A stretch of DNA of 64,000 bases from Burkholderia sp. PAMC 26561 (GTDB taxonomy: Bacteria; Pseudomonadota; Gammaproteobacteria; Burkholderiales; Burkholderiaceae). A model generated the notes under the pieces. That model searched no databases and was not told where the DNA came from. It saw only the letters and a program-made list of their open reading frames with translations. Shown here piece by piece: positions 46,485-55,267 of the stretch (position 1 is the first letter of the stretch; every line of letters starts with the position of its first letter). The stretch spans positions 930,001 to 994,000 of the forward strand of contig NZ_CP014307.1 in the NCBI RefSeq assembly GCF_001557535.2. Direction: 5' to 3'. A program made the position numbers and the translations under genes.

Positions 46485-48298
46485 GTACTGCCCACGAAGG
46501 CATGAGCGAAGGATCGGATCACGCCCGGTCGGAATGGCGGGACAACGCGCCGCCAACGCGGGAAAACCTCGACACCATCAGTAACGACACCGTCTCGTCC
46601 GCGCCTTCGGAGACGCCCGCCGACGCCCCGTTTTCACCGCTGCAAAGCCGCCGTCACCAGATGTACCCGCACCTGACTGTCGATGAAATCGACCGCATGC
46701 GCGGATTCGGCGCGATCAAGTACTACCGCGCCGGCGAGCTGATGTTCGAAGTCGGCTCGCCTGGCCCCGGCATGTTCGTGCTGCTCAACGGCCACGTGCG
46801 GATCACTCGGCGCGACGGACTCGGGCATGTGCATCTGGTGGTCGAATCGGAGCCCGGGCAATTCGTGGCGGAAGTCGGGCAGTTGTCGGGGAAACCGGCT
46901 CTGGTCGATGGCCACGCGATCGATGACGTCGAAGCCATCCTGATCGCGCCGGATCGGCTGCGTGCGTTGCTCGTGGCCGAGGCGGATCTCGGCGAGCGGA
47001 TCATGCGTTCGCTGATCCTGCGCCGCGTGGGTTTGATCGAAAAAGGCAGCGGGCCGATCCTGGTCGGTCAGTCGGACGATGGACGGCTGGTATCGCTGCA
47101 AGGATTCCTGAGCCGCAACGGTTATCCGCATACCGTGATCGATGCCTGTACCGATCCGGAAGCCATCGCATTGCTGGAACGGATCTCGACATCGAAGGCG
47201 GACTTTCCGCTCGTCATTTGCCCCGATGGCACGGTGATGCGTGCGCCCGATGAAAACCAGCTCGCGTCGCAACTGGGCTGGTTGCCGGAATTCGATCCCG
47301 CGCATATCTACGATGTCGCCGTCGTCGGCGCCGGACCGGCCGGATTGGCGACGGCCGTGTACGCAGCGTCCGAAGGTTTGTCGGTCTCGGTGTTCGATTG
47401 CCGCGCGCCGGGCGGGCAGGCGGGCGCAAGTTCGCGCATCGAAAACTATCTCGGCTTTCCGACCGGTATTTCAGGTCAGGCGCTCGCCGGTCGAGCGTTC
47501 GTGCAGGCGCAGAAGTTCGGCGCGCATATTGCCATTCCGACCGAGATCAAGGCGCTGCATTGCGATTGCACGCCCATTCAGATCGAATTGATGAACGGCA
47601 CGCGCGTCACCGCGCACACGGTCGTGATCGCGACGGGCGCGGCGTACAGGCGGCCTGCGATCGATGGACTCGAGAAATTCGAGGGGCGGGGCACGTATTA
47701 CTGGGCGTCGCCGGTCGAGGCCAAGCTGTGCAAGGGTTCGGAAGTCGTGCTTGTCGGCGGCGGCAATTCGGCGGGGCAGGCAGTGGTTTATCTGGCATCG
47801 CACGCGGCGCGCGTGCATTTGCTGATCCGAGGCGCGGGGCTGGAATCAAGCATGTCCCGGTATCTGATTGACCGGATCGCGTCGTTGCCGAACGTGACCG
47901 TGCATACGCGCACGCAGATCGAATCACTGCAGGGCGACGGCCGTACGCTCGCCGCCGTGCATTGCAAGACGCCTGACGGCCCGCTCAAGCTCGACGTGCG
48001 GCATCTGTTCCTGTTCACCGGTGCCGATCCGAATACGGCCTGGCTCACCGGATGCAACGTGAGTACGGACGGCAAGGGTTTTGTGCTGACGGGCCCGGAG
48101 GCGCATGGCGGCCACATGGACGGCGCGACGGCGCTCGAAACCAGCGTGCCGGGCGTGTTTGCAATCGGCGATGTGCGCTCGGCATCGACGAAACGCGTGG
48201 CCGCGGCGGTGGGTGAGGGCGCGGCGGTTGTATCGCAGATCCACGGTATGCTGGCCGCCCGGCAGGAACTGGCATTGCAGGCCGGCGAGGTGGAATAA
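46481..48298 (+). CDS. Cyclic-nucleotide-binding-domain / thioredoxin-reductase-like flavoprotein
   Basis: The 605-residue protein has three parts. A cyclic-nucleotide-binding domain lies at about 65-170 (YYRAGELMFEVGSPGPGMFVLL). A middle glutaredoxin/receiver-like segment is at about 180-275 (LVGQSDDGRLVSLQGFLSRNGYPHTVID). The thioredoxin-reductase fold runs from about 285 to 600 (VVGAGPAGLATAVYAA; VLVGGGNSAGQAVVYLA; FAIGDVRS). The position where TrxR has CxxC reads YYWASPVEAKLC, so the redox disulfide is missing. ATG 46481 overlaps the DedA-rhodanese stop and follows GGAG. The convergent sensor-kinase gene ends 4 bp away. NAD(P)H-dependent reduction of an unknown partner is inferred. Confidence 0.88.
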   Translation: MSTAHEGMSEGSDHARSEWRDNAPPTRENLDTISNDTVSSAPSETPADAPFSPLQSRRHQMYPHLTVDEIDRMRGFGAIKYYRAGELMFEVGSPGPGMFVLLNGHVRITRRDGLGHVHLVVESEPGQFVAEVGQLSGKPALVDGHAIDDVEAILIAPDRLRALLVAEADLGERIMRSLILRRVGLIEKGSGPILVGQSDDGRLVSLQGFLSRNGYPHTVIDACTDPEAIALLERISTSKADFPLVICPDGTVMRAPDENQLASQLGWLPEFDPAHIYDVAVVGAGPAGLATAVYAASEGLSVSVFDCRAPGGQAGASSRIENYLGFPTGISGQALAGRAFVQAQKFGAHIAIPTEIKALHCDCTPIQIELMNGTRVTAHTVVIATGAAYRRPAIDGLEKFEGRGTYYWASPVEAKLCKGSEVVLVGGGNSAGQAVVYLASHAARVHLLIRGAGLESSMSRYLIDRIASLPNVTVHTRTQIESLQGDGRTLAAVHCKTPDGPLKLDVRHLFLFTGADPNTAWLTGCNVSTDGKGFVLTGPEAHGGHMDGATALETSVPGVFAIGDVRSASTKRVAAAVGEGAAVVSQIHGMLAARQELALQAGEVE

Positions 48299-48302
48299 AC
48301 GG

Positions 48303-49718
48303 TCAGCGGCGCGTGACGGACTGTTGTGAGCGAGCGGCGAATTGCAACGTGAACTCGATCCACCCGCTCGCCGAACAGCTCGCCGATGCCGACCCGCCAT
48401 GCAGTCGCATGATGGCCTGCACGATCGCGAGTCCGAGGCCGCTCGATTCCGTGAACTCGCTGCGCGCGGCATCGCCTCGGTAAAACCGGTCGAACAAGCG
48501 CGCGAGTTCATCCGGCGATACACGCTCGCCCTGATTGCCGATCACGATACGCGCGCCCTGCGCGTCCTCGCTGCCGGTCAGGCGAATCGTCGTGCCGGGC
48601 TCTGCATACCGCACGGCGTTCACCACCACATTGCTGATCGCGCGCCGCGACATGGTCTCGTTGACGAACATCTCGCCTTCGGCCTGAACGTCGAAGCTGA
48701 GATTGCGTTCATCGGCGAGACCTTCGAAGTAGGTCGCGATGGTCTCAAGCTGCTCGCACGTGTTCAATGTAGTGCGCTCGATTTCCTGCCGCTCGTGATC
48801 CGCTTGCGCGAGGAACAGGATGTTCTGCGCAATGCGTCCCAGCCGCTCGAGCTCCTCCAGATTCGACTCCAGCACGCTCTTGTATTCGCTTTCGCTGCGC
48901 GTGTGGGCGAGCGTGACCTGTGTCTGCCCGATCAAGACGCCGATGGGCGTACGCACCTCATGCGCGAGATCAGCCGAGAACTGCAGCAAGCGTTCGTACC
49001 CGGTCGACAAGCGGTCCAGCATCGCGTTAAACGATACCGCCAGGCTCTGCAACTCGGTCGGCGTGTTCCCGACATCGAGTCGTGCGGAAAGCGTATTGGG
49101 CGTGATTTCGGCGGCTTTATCGGCCATCTTGCGCAAGGGCGTGAGGCCGCGACTCGATACCCACCACGCGAGCAGCGCCGTGACCAGAACAGCAATCGCC
49201 ACGTTGATCCACACGCGCACGAGATACGTCGACAACACGCGCGCCTCCTGTGTCATCACGTGTGCAGCGATGATCTCCACTACTTGCCCGGTATCGCCCA
49301 CTTGCGCCTGAGCCGCGACCCAGCGCATGCGCACGCCGTCAGGACGCGTGCCTTCATAGAGCGCGTCGAGATCCACCGCGCGATTCACCGGCACCGGGAC
49401 CACCGGCGGCAACGGCAGGTTCTCCGGATTCACATTGATAAACGGCGCCACGCCCGGCCGCCGGAAAATGATCACATCCTGGCGATCGCCGAGCATGGTT
49501 TCAAAGAGCCGTGGCCGCGCTTCGATTTCCTGGATCGTATAGAGGTCGTGCAGCAGCGAGCGGAAATGTTCGACACGTCCGATCAACTGATAATCGGCGC
49601 GCGTCGACAGGGTCAAGCTCGTTGCGTGATAAAGCGATCCGCCGACCATGCTCACCACCACGCATACAATCAATGCAAAGAGGATCGTGATGCGGACAAC
49701 GAGCGATTGCGAACGCAT
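48303..49718 (-). CDS. Heavy-metal-type sensor histidine kinase
   Basis: The 471-residue membrane kinase has helices at about 8-30 and 170-187 flanking a 140-residue periplasmic sensor. A HAMP domain, the H-box FSADLAHEVRTPIG with H253, the N-box RRAISNVVVNAVRYA and the G-box SSGLGLAIVQAI follow. The architecture and sequence fit the CusS/IrlS/HprS heavy-metal or oxidative-stress family. ATG 49718 lies 5 bp after the response-regulator stop; the longer frame overlaps the regulator and is rejected. The ligand cannot be read from the sequence. Confidence 0.92.
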   Translation of the reverse strand: MRSQSLVVRITILFALIVCVVVSMVGGSLYHATSLTLSTRADYQLIGRVEHFRSLLHDLYTIQEIEARPRLFETMLGDRQDVIIFRRPGVAPFINVNPENLPLPPVVPVPVNRAVDLDALYEGTRPDGVRMRWVAAQAQVGDTGQVVEIIAAHVMTQEARVLSTYLVRVWINVAIAVLVTALLAWWVSSRGLTPLRKMADKAAEITPNTLSARLDVGNTPTELQSLAVSFNAMLDRLSTGYERLLQFSADLAHEVRTPIGVLIGQTQVTLAHTRSESEYKSVLESNLEELERLGRIAQNILFLAQADHERQEIERTTLNTCEQLETIATYFEGLADERNLSFDVQAEGEMFVNETMSRRAISNVVVNAVRYAEPGTTIRLTGSEDAQGARIVIGNQGERVSPDELARLFDRFYRGDAARSEFTESSGLGLAIVQAIMRLHGGSASASCSASGWIEFTLQFAARSQQSVTRR

Positions 49719-49723
49719 CGGAT

Positions 49724-50404
49724 TCAATGCGACTCTCCGGTCGCGCCGAACGAATAGCCGATGCTGCGCACCGTGTGGATGAGCTTGATATCGAAGGGCT
49801 GGTCGAGTTTGGCGCGCAGGCGCTTGATGGCGACGTCGACCACATTGGTGTCGCTGTCGAAATTCATGTCCCACACTTCCGATGCAATCAGCGTGCGCGA
49901 CAACGCCTCACCTTGTCGTTTGCAGAAGAGATGCAGCAACGCAAATTCCTTGTTCGTCAGCGCGATGTCGATTCCCTGGCGAGTCACTCTGCGCCGCAAG
50001 ACATCCACATGAAGATCCGCGACCTGAAACACATCCGATTCACGGATCACGCCGCGCCGCAGTAACGTGCGAATGCGTAGCACGAGTTCCGTGAACGAAA
50101 ACGGCTTTACGAGGTAATCATCGGCACCGAGTTCCAGACCATGGATACGATCGCTCACATGGTCGCGCGCCGTGAGGAAGATCACCGGCAGGTCGCGTTT
50201 GGTGCGCAGCGCCTGCATGATCTGCCAGCCATCGAGGCCGGGCAGCATCACGTCGAGCACGATCAGCTCGTACGGGTGCGCCAGGGCCTGATGCAGGCCA
50301 TCGGCGCCGTTGCGAATCAGGTCGACCTGATACCCGGACTCCGTCAGCCCCTTCTTCAGATAGTCGCCGGTCTTGCGGTCGTCTTCTATAACGAGAATGG
50401 TCAT
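49724..50404 (-). CDS. OmpR-family response regulator of the heavy-metal type
   Basis: The 226-residue regulator has a receiver domain with acidic pair D8/D9, phosphoacceptor D51 ([13 protein letters not shown]) and K100 ([10 protein letters not shown]). A winged-helix DNA-binding domain (about 125-222) includes [22 protein letters not shown] and [13 protein letters not shown]. It belongs with CusR/IrlR/HprR. It is divergent from a cytochrome b/molybdopterin oxidoreductase operon. A CusR-box-like palindrome (50485-50500) lies between them and is its likely binding site. Confidence 0.94.
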   Translation of the reverse strand: MTILVIEDDRKTGDYLKKGLTESGYQVDLIRNGADGLHQALAHPYELIVLDVMLPGLDGWQIMQALRTKRDLPVIFLTARDHVSDRIHGLELGADDYLVKPFSFTELVLRIRTLLRRGVIRESDVFQVADLHVDVLRRRVTRQGIDIALTNKEFALLHLFCKRQGEALSRTLIASEVWDMNFDSDTNVVDVAIKRLRAKLDQPFDIKLIHTVRSIGYSFGATGESH

Positions 50405-50484
50405 GCGGCGGGTGTGTTGCGCTCGAACGCGCGTGGGTTGCGAAGAACCTCATTCTAACGATCCGCCTCCCATGCGCCGGAAAG

Positions 50485-50500
50485 ATGACAAAAAAGTCAT
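50485..50500. promoter_or_regulatory. Candidate CusR/HprR-type operator
   Basis: ATGACAAAAAAGTCAT has 5-bp inverted arms and the same 16-bp length as the E. coli CusR box ATGACAANNTTGTCAT, differing only in the inner TT. A further TGTCAT at 50506 adds a second arm. It lies between the response-regulator gene and the cytochrome b operon. Confidence 0.6.
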
Positions 50501-50592
50501 TAACGTGTCATGCGTTCATCAGCGCGGTATCGTTAAGATGCGATCAAGCGACGCCGGTAACGGTCGCATCACTTTTTTCTTGCGAGGCGAAT

Positions 50593-51222
50593 TTGGCTCA
50601 ACCATCGACTCGATCCGTGACACCCGTGGCGAAGCCCCGCGCCATGCAGCCCGGCTGGGTTCGCATCACGCACTGGGTCAATGCGCTTGCGGTCGTGGTC
50701 ATGGTCACGAGCGGCTGGCAGGTCTATAACGCTTCGCCCATTTTTCCGGCGCTGGTCTTTCCGGCCAGCATCACGTTGGGCGGATGGCTCGGCGGCGCGT
50801 TGCTGTGGCACTTCGCGGCCATGTGGGTGCTGGTCGTCAACTTCCTGATCTACATTGCGATGAACATCGTGTCCGGACGATTTCGCCGCAAACTGTTCCC
50901 TCTCAGCGTAAAGAGTCTTATCGGCGATCTGCGTGCCGCGCTCACCGGCAAGCTCAAGCACGACGATCTGTCGCACTATAACGCCGTGCAGAAGGCGGCT
51001 TATCTTGCGGTTATCGTGGACATCGTCATCGTGATCCTGTCGGGACTCGCGATCTGGAAGTCGGTGCAATTTCCATTATTGCGTGACTTGATGGGCGGTT
51101 ACGACAGAGCGCGCGTCGTTCACTTCTTCGCGATGAGTTTCCTGGTCGCATTTTTTGTGCTGCACGTGGTGATGGTCGCCCTCGTTCCACGCTCGTTGTT
51201 ATTGATGATCCGGGGCCGTTGA
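50593..51222 (+). CDS. Cytochrome b561-type membrane subunit of a molybdopterin oxidoreductase
   Basis: About 209 residues from TTG 50593 (159 from the later ATG 50644 would be too short at the N-terminus only by 17 residues; both begin before the first helix). Four hydrophobic helices carry conserved histidines, seen in WVRITHWVNALAVVVMVTSGW, LLWHFAAMWVLVVNFLIY, AYLAVIVDIVIVILSGLAIW and VVHFFAMSFLVAFFVLHVVMVAL. This is the b-type cytochrome family found with sulfite-oxidase-like enzymes, not the MsrQ/ferric-reductase family. It should exchange electrons between quinol and the molybdopterin subunit, whose gene starts 2 bp downstream. TTG with AGGCG upstream is the preferred start. Confidence 0.85.
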   Translation: MAQPSTRSVTPVAKPRAMQPGWVRITHWVNALAVVVMVTSGWQVYNASPIFPALVFPASITLGGWLGGALLWHFAAMWVLVVNFLIYIAMNIVSGRFRRKLFPLSVKSLIGDLRAALTGKLKHDDLSHYNAVQKAAYLAVIVDIVIVILSGLAIWKSVQFPLLRDLMGGYDRARVVHFFAMSFLVAFFVLHVVMVALVPRSLLLMIRGR

Positions 51223-51224
51223 TC

Positions 51225-52007
51225 ATGTTGAACCGAAAAAGCGAACTGATTGCGAAGCATCTCGATGTCGACAACATCCTCAAGGACGCACGCAACGAAT
51301 TGAAGGCGCCCGCGCGGCGTCTCTTTGGCAAGCGCATCTTGTCGCTGGGCGGCTTGATGATGCTGTCCGGCTGCAACATCTCCGACGACAAGTCCGTCAA
51401 CACCGTGCTGCGCACCATGTCGCGTTTCAACGATGACGCGCAAGCTTTCCTCTTCGATCCCAACAAGCTCGCGCCGACGTATCCCGAGTCGATGATCACG
51501 CGGCCGTTCCCTTTCAACGCGTTCTACGACATAGACGATGTCCCGATGGTCGATGCCGCCAGCTACAAGTTGCCCGTCGGTGGTCTGGTGAAGGGCAAGA
51601 ACGTCTGGACTCTTGATGAATTGCGTGCGTTGCCGCAGGAAAGCCAGGTCACGCGTCACATTTGCATTGAAGGATGGAGCGCGATAGGCAAGTGGGGCGG
51701 CGTGCGTTTTGCCGATTTCCTGAAGCGTTCAGGTGCCGATACCACGGCGAAGTACGTAGCGTTCCATTGCGCCGATAACTATTCTACGAGCATCGACATG
51801 CCGACCGCGCTGCATGCGCAGACGCTCTTGACGCTGACGTACGACGGTCAGGTCTTGCCGCCGAAATACGGCTTTCCGATGAAGCTGCGCATGCCTACGA
51901 AGCTGGGCTACAAGAATCCGAAGCACATCGTTGCGATCACCGTGACGAACGAATATCCCGGCGGGTACTGGGAGAACCAGGGTTATAACTGGTTCGGCGG
52001 GGCTTAA
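51225..52007 (+). CDS. Exported molybdopterin-dependent oxidoreductase (MsrP/sulfite-oxidase fold)
   Basis: The 260-residue protein of the oxidoreductase molybdopterin-binding family has a twin-arginine-like motif RRLFGKR (R31, R32), a hydrophobic run, and a lipobox LSGC (C50). Tat export with lipid anchoring is therefore likely. The molybdenum-ligand cysteine is in HICIEGWS (C147), and the C-terminal PMKLRMPTKLGYKNPKHIVAI is typical. It is shorter than E. coli MsrP (about 330 aa). It is paired with a cytochrome b and faces a heavy-metal-type two-component system. The substrate could be an oxidised methionine, sulfite or another S/N-oxide; the sequence does not decide. Confidence 0.9.
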   Translation: MLNRKSELIAKHLDVDNILKDARNELKAPARRLFGKRILSLGGLMMLSGCNISDDKSVNTVLRTMSRFNDDAQAFLFDPNKLAPTYPESMITRPFPFNAFYDIDDVPMVDAASYKLPVGGLVKGKNVWTLDELRALPQESQVTRHICIEGWSAIGKWGGVRFADFLKRSGADTTAKYVAFHCADNYSTSIDMPTALHAQTLLTLTYDGQVLPPKYGFPMKLRMPTKLGYKNPKHIVAITVTNEYPGGYWENQGYNWFGGA

Positions 52008-52037
52008 GCCTTTTTACTAATTACTATTGGAGTCTCC

Positions 52038-52661
52038 ATGGCATCTGTGTCAATCCGCATGAAACTGGGTGTATCGATTGCAGCACTCGCATTTGCCGGC
52101 GTTGCGCTGGCCCAGGCGCCGGCTGCGAAGCCCGCGCGCATTCGTGGCGATATCGTCTCGATCTCCGGCGATACGCTCACCGTGCACCGTCGTAGCGGCG
52201 ATACCGTGACCATCGACATGAAGCAGGACACGCCGGTGACGGCTGTGAAGAACATCAAGCTCGGCGATATCAAGGCTGGGTCGTTTATTGGTACGGCTGC
52301 GACCACTGGCACCGATGGCAAGATGACGGCGACCGAAGTGCTGGTGTTCCCGGAAGCGGCGCGCGGGACGGGTGAAGGGCACTACGCGTGGGATCTGGCG
52401 CCGAACAGCACGATGACGAATGCGAATGTCGATCAGGTTGTGACCGGCACGAGTGGGCGTGATCTGAAGCTTTCGTATAAGGGCGGCTCGAATACGGTGA
52501 CCGTGCCGGAAGGCGTTCCCGTGGTGACGTTTGCGCCGGCTTCGCGTTCGGATCTGGTCGCGGGGAAAAAGGTGTTTATTATCGCCAGCCCGGTTAAGGG
52601 AACGGAATACGCCGCTTCGCGCGTCGTGGTCGAGAAGGATGGGGTTGCGCCGCCGATGTGA
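52038..52661 (+). CDS. Periplasmic DUF5666-like beta-rich protein
   Basis: The 207-residue protein has a signal peptide ending near GVALAQ (about residue 25). A small OB-like beta domain follows: RIRGDIVSISGDTLTVHRRSGDTVTIDMKQDTPV, as in DUF5666 proteins. The rest is also beta-rich (LKLSYKGGSNTVTVPEGVPVV). GGAG precedes ATG 52038, 30 bp after the molybdopterin subunit, so it is probably the third gene of that operon, which ends in a terminator at 52691. The function is unknown. Confidence 0.88.
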   Translation: MASVSIRMKLGVSIAALAFAGVALAQAPAAKPARIRGDIVSISGDTLTVHRRSGDTVTIDMKQDTPVTAVKNIKLGDIKAGSFIGTAATTGTDGKMTATEVLVFPEAARGTGEGHYAWDLAPNSTMTNANVDQVVTGTSGRDLKLSYKGGSNTVTVPEGVPVVTFAPASRSDLVAGKKVFIIASPVKGTEYAASRVVVEKDGVAPPM

Positions 52662-52690
52662 GGTTTTCGCGTCATAGGCGTATGAAAGGA

Positions 52691-52721
52691 CAAAGCCGAC
52701 TTCGAGTCGGCTTTGTTGTTT
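52691..52721 (+). terminator. Intrinsic terminator after the DUF5666-like gene
   Basis: An 11-bp perfect stem (52691-52701 with 52705-52715) and a TCG loop are followed by TTGTTT. It separates this operon from the convergent FUSC gene. Confidence 0.85.
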
Positions 52722-52734
52722 CATGGTGCTGGCA

Positions 52735-53802
52735 TTACCCCTCTTTCCCCTCCACCGTCGTCACCAAATCGCCAAAATCCGTCACCAACAAATTCAGCAC
52801 AAACGGCAGCACCGTATTCTTCTCCATCGCAGCATTCGCCTTATCTGCCTTCTTCCTCAGCCTTTCAAACGCCTCCCGCGCTGCTTTGACATTCTCATCC
52901 TGCTGCCGTTTATCCGCATCGAGCGTAGCCGCCAGCGCCTTCGCCAACCCATCGAACGCATCCGCAGTCTCGCCCAACGCTTCCCGCGTCGACGCAGTCA
53001 ACCGCCCGGCCAAGCCCACATCCCCCGCGAACGCCTGCCCTAGAAACAGCGCATCGCGATGCAACCGCGTCAGCATCGGCACGACCTTGTCGATCACGTT
53101 CTCGCGCGACCTTTTCACCGGCACGATAATGTGCTCCCGACCAGCCTCGGTAATCGCATCGTCGAGCGCCTGCTCAGCCGCCGCCGACCTTCGATGCAAT
53201 CCTTCCGCCGTCCGCGCGTCGTCGGGCTTGCGTAGATAAAGCGCGATCAACTCCCCGAGCGTTTGCACGATCTCACCCGCGCGATTGTGCGCGGCGTTGA
53301 TCGCCCGGTTCGGCAATAGGAACGCAACAACCAGCGCCGCGCCAGCGCCAATCAAAATCTCCAGCACGCGATCGATAGGTCTCTCGAACGGCGATCCCAC
53401 GCCGCTGGCCGGAATCAGCACCACGATGACCAGCGTGACGCACGCAAGCCGCAAGGTCGGACGCCACGCGGCAAGCGCCGCAAGCGGCACGAGTTCGATG
53501 GCAAAGACCACCAGCGGCTCTGCCCCGCGAACGATGGCGAGCAATCCGAGCACGCCCAGTATCGCGCCGATCACCGCGCCGATAATCTGGTCGCGTCCCG
53601 TCGTCAGCGCTTGGTTAAGGCTCGGCTGCGTAACCACGATCAGCGTAGTAATGACCGCCCAGTAAAGCTCAGGCAAGGTCGCGAGTTTGGCGGCGCCGTA
53701 ACTCAGCAAGCAAGCGATCAGCGTTCGCGCAAAGCGCCGCGTTTCTGCGCCACCGGGTTTGAAAGTAATACGTCGTAAGTCTTGAAAGGCGGCTAAGGGC
53801 AT
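52735..53802 (-). CDS. FUSC-family inner-membrane protein
   Basis: The 355-residue protein has about six hydrophobic helices in its first 180 residues, including YWAVITTLIVVTQPSLNQALTTGRDQIIGAVIGAILGV, typical of FUSC/aromatic-acid exporter type proteins. A cytoplasmic helical domain (about 190-340) follows. It is shorter than AaeB-type exporters, and no adjacent membrane-fusion protein is present. It may export small aromatic or toxic compounds. The start ATG 53802 has no clear Shine-Dalgarno. Confidence 0.88.
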   Translation of the reverse strand: MPLAAFQDLRRITFKPGGAETRRFARTLIACLLSYGAAKLATLPELYWAVITTLIVVTQPSLNQALTTGRDQIIGAVIGAILGVLGLLAIVRGAEPLVVFAIELVPLAALAAWRPTLRLACVTLVIVVLIPASGVGSPFERPIDRVLEILIGAGAALVVAFLLPNRAINAAHNRAGEIVQTLGELIALYLRKPDDARTAEGLHRRSAAAEQALDDAITEAGREHIIVPVKRSRENVIDKVVPMLTRLHRDALFLGQAFAGDVGLAGRLTASTREALGETADAFDGLAKALAATLDADKRQQDENVKAAREAFERLRKKADKANAAMEKNTVLPFVLNLLVTDFGDLVTTVEGKEG

Positions 53803-54092
53803 GGAGCGATACCAGATTGGACGCTTGAATTATGGCTGACCGTGCGCACTTTCCTTGTAGGCATTGATCGCCGATAAATCCGGCCGCCTGCAACATCGGG
53901 CTGGTCGCGTTACCATTGGTGGTTGAGTAATCGCGCCGCTTTCAACGCTGGCGCGCATTGTCACCGGTTTCATCGATCACACTCAATCAGGAGCCACGCA
54001 TGAGCCAAAACACCCAATATCCGAGCACGCAGTGAGGTCGGCTGAAAAAAGTGGACGCCAACATTCCGTAGAATTGAGGAATGGAGGCACTG

Positions 54093-54395
54093 ATGAAGCG
54101 AATCCCGAAGGCTGTGTACACGAAGGAATTTCGTGAAGAAGCAGTAAAACTGGCAATGACTGACGGAGTGGGCGTGTCTGAAGCTGCCCGTCGATTGTCA
54201 ATATCGATGAAGACGTTGGCGAACTGGGTTCGCGCCGCAAAGGACGGCAAGCTGGAGAACGTCGGGCAAACCCAGAAACCACTGACAGAGATCGAGGCGG
54301 AGCTGAGCCGGCTCAAGCGAGAGTTGGCAGAAGTGAAGATGGAGCGCGATCTGTTAAAAAAGTTTGCAACGTACTTCGCGAAGGAGTCGCGGTGA
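54093..54395 (+). CDS. IS3-family transposase OrfA
   Basis: The 100-residue DNA-binding subunit starts MKRIPKAVYTKEFREEAVKLA. It has a helix-turn-helix (GVGVSEAARRLSISMKTLANWV) and a C-terminal leucine-zipper-like coiled coil (EIEAELSRLKRELAEVKMERDLLKKF). GGAGG lies 6 nt before ATG 54093, so this start is preferred to ATG 54081. It recognises the terminal repeats and regulates transposition. Confidence 0.93.
   Translation: MKRIPKAVYTKEFREEAVKLAMTDGVGVSEAARRLSISMKTLANWVRAAKDGKLENVGQTQKPLTEIEAELSRLKRELAEVKMERDLLKKFATYFAKESR
54356..54362 (+). other. Programmed -1 frameshift site in the IS element
   Basis: AAAAAAG is read in OrfA as TTA AAA AAG, the classic A-AAA-AAG heptamer. The OrfB frame is -1 relative to OrfA and is open from this point to the GTG at 54392. 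Slippage would therefore yield the OrfAB transposase. Confidence 0.8.
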
Positions 54396-55267
54396 AGTAC
54401 GACGCAATTGAGCAGATGCGACAGCAGTACCCTGTGCCGCCGATGTGCCGGTTCCTGGGCGTGTCCACGAGTGGCTACTATGCCTGGCGCAAACGGCCGC
54501 TGTCGTTGCACGCGCAGCAGGAGTCTCGGCTCGAAGCGCAGGTGCGTGCAGCTCACGAGCGTAGCCGACAAACCTTCGGCCCGGAACGGCTACAGAAGGA
54601 TCTGGCGAACCACGGTGTCCAGATTGGTGTTCACCGCATCAAGCGTCTGCGGGCGAAGCTCGGCCTTCGCTGCAAGCAAAAGCGCAAGTTCAAGGCGACG
54701 ACCAACTCGACGCACAACCTGCCAGTCGCACCGAACATCCTGGACCAGGACTTCAGTGTGAGCGCACCAAATCAGGCCTGGTGCGGTGACATTACCTACA
54801 TCGCGACCGATGAGGGATGGCTGTATCTAGCCGGACTCAAGGATCTGTTTAGCGGAGAGATCGTCGGCTATGCCATGAGCGAGCGCATGACAAAACAGCT
54901 GGTCATGCAGGCGCTGTTTCGGGCTGTCGCGTCGCACCGGCCACCGACGGGCCTGATACAACATACTGATCGCGGTAGTCAGTACTGCGCCCACGCTTAT
55001 CAGAATCTTCTCAAACAGTTCGGCATGCAGGCATCTATGAGCAGACGCGGAAATTGTTTCGACAATGCACCTATCGAATCGTTCTGGGGCTCGCTGAAGA
55101 ACGAACTTATCTATCATCGCAAGTTCGCGACTCGCGACGAAGCCATCAAAGAAATCACGGAATACATCGAGATCTTCTACAACCGGCTGCGCACGCAGGA
55201 GCGTCTGGACTATCTGTCGCCGGCCGCTTTCACGCAGCGATTCCATTTGAGTAAAATCGCTGCTTAA
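54392..55267 (+). CDS. IS3-family transposase OrfB (DDE integrase domain)
   Basis: The 291-residue catalytic part starts at GTG 54392, overlapping the orfA stop. It has an HTH_21 region (about 35-90) and the rve integrase core. The DDE residues are in WCGDITYIA, IQHTDRGSQY and APIESFWGSLKNEL, and the IS3-type C terminus is YNRLRTQERLDYLSPAAF. It is normally made as an OrfAB fusion by the -1 frameshift. All catalytic motifs are intact. Confidence 0.95.
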   Translation: MKYDAIEQMRQQYPVPPMCRFLGVSTSGYYAWRKRPLSLHAQQESRLEAQVRAAHERSRQTFGPERLQKDLANHGVQIGVHRIKRLRAKLGLRCKQKRKFKATTNSTHNLPVAPNILDQDFSVSAPNQAWCGDITYIATDEGWLYLAGLKDLFSGEIVGYAMSERMTKQLVMQALFRAVASHRPPTGLIQHTDRGSQYCAHAYQNLLKQFGMQASMSRRGNCFDNAPIESFWGSLKNELIYHRKFATRDEAIKEITEYIEIFYNRLRTQERLDYLSPAAFTQRFHLSKIAA

